Below, in pieces: positions 53,201 through 64,000 of a stretch of 64,000 bases of DNA; position 1 is the first letter of the stretch; every line of letters starts with the position of its first letter. Source of the stretch: Tetrahymena thermophila SB210 (taxonomy: Eukaryota > Ciliophora > Oligohymenophorea > Hymenostomatida > Tetrahymenidae); assembly GCF_000189635.1 (NCBI RefSeq), contig NW_002476434.1:2046001-2110000 (forward strand), given 5' to 3'. Both the position numbers and the translations under genes were made by a program. Below the pieces are notes generated by a model that saw nothing but the letters and a program-made list of their open reading frames with translations, searched no databases and had not been told where the DNA came from.

Positions 53201-56200
53201 CTGAGTCCATTCTTAAATTATTCTTCCAATTTCCTTTAATCTTTTAATTTGGAGTATCAGCTAGACTTGATTAAGAATCACTATTTTGAAGCTAATTTTT
53301 TTGATCTTATTTAGACAACGAAGAAGAGCTAATTACTTTTTTTTGAGAATCATCCTCTAATCCTGATTGATTATTCTTTTTTTCTGAATTTGTTAATGAA
53401 ACGTCTGAAGCAATATCTTTTTAATTATTATCGTTTGCTATCACTTAGACTGGCTTTAAAGAAATTGAAATAGTTTGGGTGCCATTTTCAAATGTTTTAA
53501 TGAAAGAGCTATTTTCAATGATGAAATAAAGCATTTTAGAATAAACTTTAGTTATTTCATCTAAATTTTCAGTATTATATTTTTTATCATTATTCTACAA
53601 TGTATTAAAAGTTTTCCCTTTTGTGAGGATTATTTCTATTGCTCTCCAAACACAACCACCTCTAATTAAGCTTTCTAAGAAGTAGCAATTTTTTGACAAG
53701 CACAGAGTTAAAACTGAAAGAGAAACATTTAACTCTCTTGTTGCTTTGAAAAATTTTTCAACTATCTTTGTGTTGCAAGGATTTTAAATAGTATCAGTAT
53801 CTATATTGTACAACTTGTCTAATAAATCTTTATACCTATTTTAAAATAAAGTTTTCATAAATCAAATCAGATTAATGTATTTAAAATTTTTATGTTTTTC
53901 TTTTAAAATTAAAATCAAATTTTATTTAGAAAATTAATTTGAAAATGATTTTTTAAGAAAAAATTTATAAATTAAAATAAATAATTTTAATTTTTTAAAA
54001 GAAAGTTTTTAACAAAGTATTATTAAATATACTAAGGATTAGCAGCATTAGCAGGTACTGTTTACGAAGAAGTTAGATTTGTTGATAGTGAGAGTAGAGA
54101 TGGAGTAGAGTCGCTAGTTACCAAAACAGGAGTTTGCTTTTCTTTACTTTTTGCTTTTTATGGTAATGGTAATGTATTCCCATACTTTTCTTTTATACCA
54201 GAATTTAAACTACCAGTATATTTTTCAAGGAAAGTATGAAAGAAAGTAACAGTAATTTTTTATGCACGCTATATCAGCAAGCACATATCGTTTCTTTATT
54301 ATTAAGAGAGTTGATTTAATGATATCTTTTTTACATCATAAATCTCCTACAAGATCAATACGCATAAGTTAATTATTTTAATTTCTTAATAGCTTACAGA
54401 TAAATCATCAAAATAGTTTCTTATATCTGATCTATTAACATTTTTTATTTAAATTTATATGATTATATTGCTTAGTGTGTATAGAAGGCACTCTATTCCT
54501 GTACTATTTTCTAAAAAGGCTTCTAAATTCTTTCTCTTTATAAAATAAAAAATATTTAAATTCCTAAAAATAAAAATAGAAAATTCCAGTCAAATTTAAT
54601 TACCTCTTTTAATGAGTTGTAAATAACTTTAAGTGAAGCTTTTATGTACATATTGAAAGTTGTTGAAATGTTGTCAATTAAAGGAGTTGAAAAGCTCATG
54701 TCTAGATTACTCATCGAAGCAATAGAGCTTGTTGAAAGTTTTCTGGGCTAGAACAAGGAAGCTCTACTTGGACTTTGCTATACTTACTCTACTATGGAGC
54801 TTTTACGGAATGAGTTTCTTTTATTTTAGGAAAGAAGAGGAGAGGAAGGAGTTTAATCTTCAAGTGCAGATTCTTTAAGATCTTCAAGAAGTTCAGGGTC
54901 ATCTGCTGCATCTCTAACGATTTTTGTGCATGTTTGTAGGATAGAAAGTATATGATTATATGGATAGACATTTTCGACATGTAAGTGATTTTTGTAGATT
55001 TTAGTCTGAGCTTTTAGAATGTGGAGGAGATTTTTCATCGCAGATGAAGTTTTTTCATTTAAAACTTTAAATATGTCAGGTTAAAACGAATATTATTGAA
55101 TTTTTTAAACAGTTTTTATAGCAAATTGTTAAGGAAGATTAAATAATTCAGTTTCATCATTTTTTTATTTAGCCCATAACCTAAGAAAGATTTAGCAAGA
55201 AGTAATTTCATTTTTAAGCTAAGAGTAGTAAATTGTATCATCAAAGGATTATGTAATGATGGGATAATTATTAATTTTATCATCTGTAACTATTCTGTAA
55301 TCAGTCATAACTAACTTATTTGGATTAAACCATTAGTTGTAGTAATTATTTATGCAATCTCTATAATTTGATAAGAAGTTTCCAAGTTTTTCTTTTAAAT
55401 TTGACTTCATTGCTTTATTCCAAATCAAATCGTAGCTTTCTTCATTGTCTGATCTATATCTCTCACAACATCTTAAAACACCTTAATCCCTAGGAATAGT
55501 TATTTATTAACTTTGACTTGAGCTTGAGGATATCTAAGCAGATCCTGGAGGAGTTTACTGTGGTGGTTAGTAGTGAGCAGTAATTCCTGAGGGGTTTGAT
55601 ATTGCTGATTTAAATACACTATTTTCTTCATCATCCTAGTCGTTCAAGAGAACTAAGAGCAATTATACAGGAAAGAACTTGAAAAATGGGAAGGCTTCAA
55701 TGTGTTTCTTTTGTAATCCTTAACCATTAACAATTTCTTCCAAAATCAATCTGGCTTCTGGAAGTCTATAAAATAATGCCTTAATTATAGTAAAGGATGA
55801 TCTTTCTGTAAGATCGCTTATTTAATCTGTTAAAAGCTCACAAAATCCATTTATATGAAGCATGTAGTCATTCATTAAGTAAGTGTAAACTAATTTTAAA
55901 TATTCATCCCTGACAATACCTTGAGGTTCATTTTTCTAATCTTTATCATTTTTCAAAAGTAATATATTTTGCATTATACGCCAGTTTCTTTTTTCGAAGC
56001 AAACCTTTTATGGTTTTGTCAAAGGATATACTTCTCTTTTCCTAAAGATGTGAGAATGCATTTGGATGCAAGCACTTATCATTTTGAGGCACATGAAAAT
56101 AATATACAGATTTTCGTCTCCTCTGTTACGCACTTCTGGAAGTTTAAGATAAGTTGCATCAGCTCCATAAGGTATTTCAGTCAAATCCTCTTAGAAGCTT

Positions 56201-59200
56201 ATGCGCTAGGCTATAATATTAACAATTTACTGAATACCGTTACAATCTATCATAGCACGACTATGGAATTACTTCGCTTAAAGATCATCGCTATTCAAGA
56301 CAGTCAAAAGTAATTACACGATTGAGTATTGAAGAACTTAGTATTCATGGAGATTCAAAATATGTACCAAATATGGTAAAATGTTTGTAATTTTAATAAC
56401 CTTAGAGTATTCTTTATATAGAATAGTCATTGTCCTTAAACAAAGAGCTTGCTTGTCTTTTTATTGGTGATTCATTAAATTTGAAATAAGATTTTCCCAA
56501 AGCTCTTTGATTTCCTTTTCTAAAATTTAATTTTTGGCATCCACAAAATCAAATTACAATCTTCTATTATATTATATAATTTATTTAATATAGTAACGCC
56601 CACAGAGCATTTATTCATTTATGTTTTCGTATTCTACTTTAAAATCATCGATATTCCAGTACAATTTTGTAAAAATCTCCTTTTGTAATTCTTTTATTTA
56701 GTTAAGAATATCGGCTTCTTATGGTGAAACGCTTGGCTAAACAATCTCTTGGTTATTTCCTCTTATAGAGCTTGTTAATAATGATTAAGGCTAAGGAGCA
56801 GTTCTTTCCAAAGCTCTTCCAAAATTACCATCTTTTCTAAATAAATAGGGAAAGAACTACTATAGATCGCAAACATGATTTATTCTTTTAAACACTGTAA
56901 ATATCTACTAATGCAAAAATATTTTATCTTCTTTGACCAAAGACTCATCTAAAATTTTCTTTTTATAAAAATTGAAAATTTATTTTTGGGATTCAAAAAG
57001 AGAGCTTCAAAAAAATTAGAATTGAATTTCAACCAAAAAAAAGTTTGATTGAGAATAAATATTACCAAATTTTATTTTAACCAGAAAAAGTGAGGTTATT
57101 TTATGTCTGTTTATATAAGAGAGAAGAAGAAACTCTACCACTCTTACCTAGTCCATTGATCTACAAATTGAGATTCAGTTTTTTATACTTTAAATAGTGG
57201 CTTTGGGAAAACATTCATAATAACATAGCACCTAATTTTTAAAATTTTATTTTACTTTGAAAAATAAATAGCGAATTAATTATTTAATATTAAAATTGAA
57301 TTAGTTTTTTAATATTTTACGCTTGAGATCTTTAATTAAGAAGACTAAAAAGAAGATTAAACGCTATGTCTTTTAGTTGTTTTGAAGAGTAAAGATCTTA
57401 GATAACAATATGTAGAAGGAATAAAATCATTGTTGAGTTAAGAATGATCATATTGATAAATTATTTATTTTCAGTTGAGAAGTAATAAAGAGCATTTAAA
57501 AGATTAATAGAATTAACAATTAAAGCAAAAGAATTATATCTTAATATTCTGCTTACAGCAGCAAAAAATACAGGAGACTATAAATGATAGATTATAGCCT
57601 GTCTATGAACAGGAGCTGTAGACTCAATACGTGCTTAGAATAGAGTGTTTATAATACTAAACATAGAATATATTCTAACCATATAAGTATATTGTGAAAG
57701 AGGACGCTTAATTAGCGTGTAATTGCTAATCTAGTAGAAAACTCTATCTAGAATGTTAAATCTGTAATCTAATAAAAAATTTTTGTTTTCTGTTTCTGCT
57801 TTTTGCATCATGTTGTTGTGGTAGAATCCAACACGCTTGAATAACTAGCTAGTTTAGTAAACAACTAAAGGATCAGGATTAGAAAGTAATTAAAGGATGC
57901 TCTTGAATTCTTTGAATTTATCTTATTTTATTGTTTTGTCTTCAAAATACTTTTTACAATTTTAGAAAATTGTAAGGCATTTTAGCATTTCTTCAATTTT
58001 ATGCAATAATGCTTCAACGCTTTCGACATTTAATTTTAATATGCTTTGCTAAGTGTTATCGTTTGGAAGATTTACTTCTATCTTATTCAGTTTTTTTAAA
58101 AGATTAACAGATTTAGTTCTCATTTAAGACATTAATTCATATTCTTATAATGAATATTCATTGTGCGAGCAAAGCTAGAACAATTTTTTCAACTCTCTAT
58201 TTTAATCAGTCAGCTTTAAATTAATATTTTCTAATGCTTCTGATTCAAAGCGAAACTTTTGAGAGATATTTAGTCCGCTTCTATTATAAGGGTGGATATT
58301 TGGTGATTAACTTTTTTCAGCATGGGCTGGTTCTGTTTCAAACGGACTAACTGTTGGGAGATTCTTTGCTTGAAGATTGAGCTATAGATTTGCTCCTTAT
58401 TTTTGTGCAGATATGTTTTTACGAGTCATAGGAGATTGCTCATGCACAAAAATTTCATCAGAGTCATCACTTTATACATCTTCTTCAAGTAAAAACTACT
58501 CTGATATCTGCTTTTAATTAGCATTTTAATGATCCTTTTATGAGCTATATTCTTCATCTGCTTGTTTGCGAAGAGCATCCATCTAAATATTAATGAATTT
58601 TTCGTAATGCTCGTGCTCATGCTAAAGCATAGACTCTTGACTATTTCTTCTTTGGCTATTCCTAAAATTAGATGTATCTGTTGTATTAGTTGTATTTTCT
58701 TCACTTTCTACCTTCTTAGATAGCTATAATTAAGAAACTTATTTATCATAAGATTTTTCAGGGATGTTTTGAGGAATTGTTTTTACAAATTTTATATGCT
58801 TTTAGAAAAATAGTAAATCATGATCTTCGAAATAAGATAAATATCTGGATAAAACTGAGATGATGTGATGATAAATTTTCAAATCAGCATCCTATGTTTT
58901 TTTTAGATTACAGTTTACATTAAACTCTCTAAGAGCACTAAAAAATGAGTCCTCTCCTTTAGCAAGAATTATATTTCTCATTAATTCTGCATCTACATCT
59001 TAATCTCTATCAGGAGTTCCATTTTCCATTTTCCATCCTTATATTTCCAGCTAATAATTTGGTGTGTGTGAATGAATCATATCTAAACATCTTCTACAAG
59101 GAGAGGCTAAATCATAATACATGTTTATGTTTGTTAAAATTTCAATTATAAACAGATCTCTTTAGTAAGGTTCAAAAACATATTCAACTTCTTATCCATT

Positions 59201-60862
59201 AAAAAATATTAGTTTGATTGAATTTCTTACAGCCCCCACAAATTCCTATCTTACTATATCTTTCAAAAATTTAAGATCATACATTTCATAAACTTCTCCA
59301 TCATATTAATCTACTTCGAATATTCCACTTTTACCAATAGCCAAAATACAAAATCTAGCATGTGTTCTTGTAGGCAGTACTCTACCAGCATAAAGAGCAA
59401 AATCTACTTCCATTTATTATTCATTAAACTTTACTATATGATGAATTTCTTCTTACATAGTGCTTGTAACGCTGACATCCAATCTAGTTTAGTCTTTGGA
59501 ATTCTTTTGTACTCTATTAACGAAAGACTAAACTTGATTCAAATCATTTAAATAAAATGCCATACTTAAACTTGGTTTACTCAAATTTATTTAAAAACCA
59601 TTTAACTTTTTTGATATCCTCAAAATATCTCTATATTTCACTATGAGTGTTACTGATTAATTCTTGCTATTTCCTATATAAATATATTGTGAAATATTTA
59701 ATATAACTATTTGTTTGGTTATATTTGTATAAATAATTTTAATAGAAAATATACACTAATTCTTCTAAATTCTTTACTTAACAATCATTTTTTTAAATAA
59801 AATTTCTATTTTTTCTATTCTGTTATAAAAAAATAAAAAATATTATAAAATATCTGCTATTGCATTGAAGGGATTACAGTGTTTGATAAAATTATTTTTG
59901 TTTTTTTTATATTTTTTTTGAGTTGCAGATGAAAGAAAAATTACCTATATGCGAATTAGATTAAGCTGTTTTCTAATGCTATTCAAGACTTTATATATCT
60001 TCTGACTACTTTATTTATTTTTAATGGCTTTTGCTATTCGTATAAAACATACTAGATTTAATTTTCTAAAATTTTTTATCTGATAAAGTGATAGGACGCA
60101 TGATTTCTATTGTGAGATGACTATTAAAACAAGTAAGTTTTGATTCAAAGTAGCTTTTAGTTGATTTATCCACTATTAAGGATGCCTATATTGTAAGGAA
60201 ATTGAGATTAAGAGTGGAGTTTGGAATAGATTTCACACCCAAATAGTAGTAATAAGAATCAATCGCTCTATAATAATCAGACATAAAAAGATGGCGATCA
60301 TCTGATTTAAAATTATACTAAGTTTATTGATTCTTTCCAGCAGCAACTTATTTGTTATTGAATATAATTATAACTTCATTATCTTTGTCTGGGGAAAGAT
60401 GCACACTGATTATGTCCTTGTATTTTATTTTATCTAAATTATCAGGGTTGTTTGGGACAGTCTATATTGACAAGCCAGACCATAAAACATTTACAATTAA
60501 TTTTTTTTCCTATGAGTAGAATATGAATGATGGTTTTGTCATAAAATGTCTGCCATAAACAATAGTTTCCCTATTTTAATCTGTAATATATGATTAACTT
60601 TTTTCATTCTTTCTCTCATACTCTGCCCTATCAATTTAATTATCTAAATCTTGCTACATTTTATAATTTTCAAACACTCTTTATTAAATGATGTATTGAT
60701 GGAAGAACTTTTGATTATTTTATAATGCCTTTTAATCTATAATTCTTCTTCTTTACTTATTTACGAAATAATAAAGAAATATATTAAGATTTTTTTATTT
60801 AATTATTCCAGATATTAATTATTTTGAATTAAGTTAATAATCAATTATCACCTTTGCTTCAT
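50242..60862 (-). CDS. RME-8/DNAJC13-like endosomal protein, no J domain
   Basis: A multi-exon gene whose best model gives 3,246 residues and keeps phase at every junction. Exons: 60,862-60,852; 60,750-59,607; 59,527-57,321; 57,231-57,082; 57,004-54,604; 54,535-54,033; 53,835-52,284; 52,223-52,044; 52,011-51,225; 51,160-50,891; 50,830-50,337; 50,283-50,242. The gaps are 32-197-base GT..AG introns. RME-8 proteins are large HEAT/ARM-like scaffolds on early endosomes that recruit Hsc70 and act with the WASH complex and SNX1 in sorting. Matches to my memory of the human protein run along its whole length: the N-terminal PH-like part (YKDIISVHLSPDKDNEV), YWNIDDFKVEYENINEQML near 1,285 (human SWNHHEFEVKYECLAEEI), IWN repeats LIWNKAMK (1,696), FIWNQ (2,489) and LLWTNSMRVE (2,825), and LLHILKAQTKIYKNHL just after the J-domain site. 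No HPD or J helices are present there (55,030-55,135), and the GYF-like segment is absent too. It has Gln/Ser-rich insertions. The least certain parts are 59,607-59,945 (GT..AG present but out of phase) and the first exon. Confidence 0.72.
52012..52043 (-). other. 32-base intron in RME-8-like gene
   Basis: Starts GTAAGCAC and ends TTTTTAG. Both flanking exons are clearly coding in phase 0 and the length is not a multiple of three, so it must be removed for the downstream repeats to be read. It is very short for a Tetrahymena-like genome and nearer the size of Paramecium introns. Confidence 0.75.
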
Positions 60863-61284
60863 TTTATTTACATTCTTAGTAAAATGAATCAACCAATCTA
60901 CATATTTAGACTGTATAAAAATCAAAATCAATTTTAATTTTAATGAAGCTAGATGTAATTTTAAAGTTAAATTTACTAAATCTATATGTTTGTTGTGAAA
61001 TTGTTACTAGTAGATTTAAAATATACTTAAGTTAAATTAATTTCACAAATACTCTATCTAAATTTTATTTATAAATTAAATTGAAGTCTTTTATACATTA
61101 ATTACTTCAAAATAAGATATTTTTTATTTTGAAAGAATAAAAACAATTAAATAGCTGATATCAGTCCGAAAAATTGATATTATTTAATATTTTAAATATT
61201 TTTTTAAATTCAATTTATTTAATCTAAAAAAACCACAAATAAATAAAGTACTAACATTATTCATTATTATTATTATTGATTATC
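60863..61284. other. AT-rich intergenic region
   Basis: About 420 bases between the start of the giant gene and the stop of the next minus-strand gene. No recognisable element, but it should hold the promoter of the giant gene. Confidence 0.4.
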
Positions 61285-62487
61285 TCATAAGATAGATCTA
61301 TACTTGCAGATTTTGGAATTATCTTCTTCCTCTTCCATTATGGTTTCACTTTATTCTTTTACAGGATAGAACTTATCAACAAAAATGGAAGATAAAAATT
61401 AGTATTCGATGCTTCTTAAACCATATTCTTAGGTTCCTTAATGGGTTTATCTATATCCAATAATTGATTTTATATGTTGGGGAGTAATATTAAATTTAAT
61501 ACAAGTAGTATCACAAAAAGGGAAAGGATCATATTAACATTAATAATCTAAATGAGGTGGATACTCAACGTCTATCAAATTAACTTCAATATCACAATAA
61601 ACTTTAATTTTTTCAATCGTATGAAATATAAAATCTTTGTAAAAAATACTTCTAATATTTTTGTCAAAATATCTTTTTTTTTACAAATCTATGATTATTC
61701 CATAGAACATCTCTTGTTATGTTAGAATTATATAATCTAGCATACCTATATGGAGCAGATGTTGATGTACTTCGTTCTAGTCAATTCCTAATAACACCAT
61801 AAATGATTCACTTTAAATTATACTACTTATCTCAACCTATTAATACTCGAAATTCTCTCTAAATATAGCTATCGCATAGAAATCATCATCTTTAAGATTT
61901 TCTTTTATGTAATTATGTACTTGCTGTTTCTTATAAATTGATCTTTATTAAGTTAATTATTTGAGTTCTTCTTTTTTGTTTTTATAATGCTTCAATATAG
62001 ACTTAAAACTCTCTTGTGCTTTGATAAATAATTATTAAGTGTCTTTAAGTTGCTGTGCTAATTAATATGATTACTAATTTTAGCTCTTTTCAAGGAGCTC
62101 AATTGGTATTTAAAAATTCTTTATAAATTATTTAGTAACTAAATTTGCTTAGTAGTAATGTCCATACTTTTCTACATGATCAATTTTTATGCAACGATCA
62201 AAATCATGAACACTTTATGGTTAAATATATATCGTAAAATTTCCATTTAATTAGTAATATTTTTATTGTTTAACAGGAGCTATCAAAGGATAGTGCTCAA
62301 TAGTCTTAGCAATTAGAGGTGATTTGTTTTTCTTTTTATAAATCTTTTTTCTACTTATGATGTTGATATTATCTTTCTTCTACTACTATGATGTTTATTA
62401 TTCTTCGTCTTCTAAATCTTCTAAAGACATCTATTCTTCCATAAGTTTTAATTTATCATTATCATGTTCAGTGATGATGCTTAGCAT
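61285..62487 (-). CDS. 400-residue basic/coiled-coil protein, unknown
   Basis: A single-exon ORF runs from ATG 62,487 to TGA 61,285-61,287, with dense TAA/TAG Gln codons. It opens with an acidic, Gln-rich N-terminus (MEEQMSLEDLEDEEQQ), followed by a basic patch (IISRKKIYKKKNKSPL, about 43-58) that could be a nuclear-localisation or nucleic-acid-binding segment. A Gln/Lys-rich coiled coil spans about 125-195 (QLAQQLKDTQQLFIKAQESF). A more globular C-terminal part (about 200-380) holds FYAIAIFRENFEY, LLGIDQNEVHQHLLHIGML and four cysteines in the segment QCQYDPFPFCDTTC, followed by IKFNITPQHIKSIIGY. A PAS-like fold for about 200-270, as in some fungal-type regulators, crossed my mind but I cannot support it. 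No signal peptide or membrane segment. Function unknown; a nuclear regulator is only a guess. Confidence 0.8.
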
Positions 62488-64000
62488 TCTAAAATTCTAA
62501 TATTTATAATTTGAAATAGTAATTTATTTGTATAAAATTGTTTGTATTTATTGAATTCTTTAAAATGTAAAAAATTTATAATATTAAAAGTAACTTTGTG
62601 ATATAAGTAACTTTAAAGCATACCTATTTATTTTCTTTGAAATTGATTCTATTACACTTTCTACAAAAATTTCTCTTAATTTTAATTAAAACTAAACATA
62701 ACAAGTAAATCTTAATATCACTCTAAATATATCATAAGTATCACTTTTTTATCAAACCTAATCGCAAAAATAATTGAAAAATAATGAAAATTCATACAAT
62801 TTTGCTTATAAAAATCTAGAAAATATTCAAATTCTAAATATAAAATATATATTTTTTAATTCTAATATCTAAACCTAATTATTTTGATATTAAATAAGTA
62901 ATTACTTACTTACAAAATAATATTATTTTTTCATAAAATAAATAATTTTTTGCTAATAATGCTATTAGTTAATTAATTAAATGCCTTTTTGATTATAGAC
63001 AACCAATCTCTTTTTTATAATTAATTTAAAATAAATTAAATATTTAACTAATATGTTTCTTTCTTTTTCCAATTTACATCCCTACCTTTATATTTACAAA
63101 TCAGTATAAAATATAATATTACTGAATTAATTTATACTTATATCATATTCATAATTATAAATAAAAAGCAAATTTATATCTTCAAACCTTAATTTATTTC
63201 CAATTAATTAAATCATTATTATATCAATTTATGGCCACAAATTTTTTATTACTTTGACTTTTTAATGTTTTCTTATTTATTTCTGAATAAAATATATCTA
63301 TTAATGTTAAAGGTAAGAATGAATACTTAATATTTTAAACTTATTCTCAAGTTTCTTCAATTCTCAAAGTTATTTGGATTTTTAACAACTTTAAGTAAAA
63401 GGAGATATTTTTTATTAAAATATACTTTAATTTCTCATATATTAAGACAGAGTAACTTAAGACATAATTTTTACATTTTGAAAAATATTAAGATCAAATT
63501 TGAATGAAACAGCTTTTTCTGATATCCTTAATATATGAGAAATTATGGTATCTATAAAGGTTCGTTTTAGAATTAATTATCTAATAAAATTTTTCTTTTA
63601 AATTGCATATTTTCTTAATATAAAGTTTGACATTTTTAGATATTACACTAATTATTTATTTTCATATTCAAATTAATTTTAATCTATAAAATCTATTTCA
63701 AAATGTCATTATAATCCAATTCTATTCAAATAACAGTGTTATCCTTTGGGGCGAAAGTTGAATTCATTTATAAAACTGCTCTAAAAAACCCAATTCAGAT
63801 TAAAATATTCTTTATTTATTTCTTCTTTTTATTATTAATACCTAAATCTTCCTCTGCAAAATATATTTTTTTTGATTATTTATTTTTTTAGTTTGTTGAT
63901 TTCTGATCAATTAAATTAATGATTGAAAAAATATAAACCTATTTTTTCTTAAGTACTCATTAATTGTTCTAATATTTTGCAAATATTTAATTATATCTTC
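62488..64000. other. AT-rich intergenic region to window end
   Basis: No gene is seen in the last 1.5 kb on either strand. Its only notable structure is a perfect 18-base inverted repeat, listed separately. Confidence 0.5.
63429..63544. repeat. Perfect 18-base inverted repeat, 116-base span
   Basis: AATTTCTCATATATTAAG (63,429-63,446) and its exact complement CTTAATATATGAGAAATT (63,527-63,544) enclose 80 bases. Neither arm extends further. It could form a stem-loop, mark a tiny inverted-repeat element, or be a regulatory palindrome. No flanking target duplication is obvious. Confidence 0.7.

Noticed and set aside
57216-57221. In-frame TGA followed by ATG, suggesting two adjoining genes
   Set aside because: A GT..AG intron at 57,232-57,320 shifts to a frame that removes this TGA and gives a better family match on both sides.
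1-64000. tRNA, rRNA, telomere repeats, CRISPR, transposons, virus-like elements
   Set aside because: No cloverleaf-like GC-richer segment, no CCCCAA/GGGGTT runs, no spaced identical repeats, and no transposase, reverse transcriptase, capsid or integrase motifs were seen by eye. A covariance-model scan would be decisive for tRNAs.

Overview
The window reads as nuclear DNA of a Tetrahymena-like oligohymenophorean ciliate. It is extremely AT-rich. Every long coding region makes sense only when TAA and TAG are read as glutamine and TGA is the only stop. With that code, what look like many short broken ORFs become a few long ones, and each ends at TGA. Introns are few, short, AT-rich and GT..AG. 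No rRNA, tRNA, CRISPR array, transposon, virus-like element or telomere repeat was recognised. Species, and whether this is macronuclear or micronuclear DNA, cannot be settled from the sequence.

Layout. 1-15,000 is gene-poor: one small Ser-rich gene (6,698-7,147) lies between two long AT-rich stretches. 15,000-24,854 holds two tandem minus-strand paralogues for large secreted/membrane proteins (beta-helix-like ectodomain, Cys-rich module, multi-pass C-terminus), plus a detached copy of the 3' end of one of them. 25,819-28,626 is a leucine-rich-repeat gene with an internal frame conflict. 30,724-41,969 holds two small secreted six-cysteine (knottin-like) genes about 10 kb apart, with a 1,661-residue LVIVD/cadherin-like type I membrane protein gene between them, and then a 70-residue CHCH-type gene. 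42,474-45,582 holds the only other two plus-strand genes: a 446-residue unknown and a 232-residue eEF1B-gamma-like GST-fold protein. 46,560-49,165 is an Asn/Gln/Ser-rich coiled-coil gene. 50,242-60,862 is one giant minus-strand gene of about 13 exons, which I identify as an RME-8/DNAJC13 (endosomal J-protein) homologue. 61,285-62,487 is an unrecognised 400-residue basic/coiled-coil protein.

The most interesting points are: (1) the RME-8 homologue keeps the family architecture and IWN repeats but appears to lack the J domain at the place where it should sit; (2) a pair of divergent knottin-pattern secreted peptides not expected from ordinary annotation; (3) a tandem membrane-protein family with a duplicated 3' end; (4) an LRR gene in which about 52 codons read better in a different frame although both frames are open.

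The genes do not form one pathway. Several concern the cell surface or endomembranes (the two beta-helix membrane proteins, the LVIVD/cadherin-like receptor, the secreted knottins, the endosomal RME-8). Family identities rest on motif recognition and remembered relatives, not on searches.
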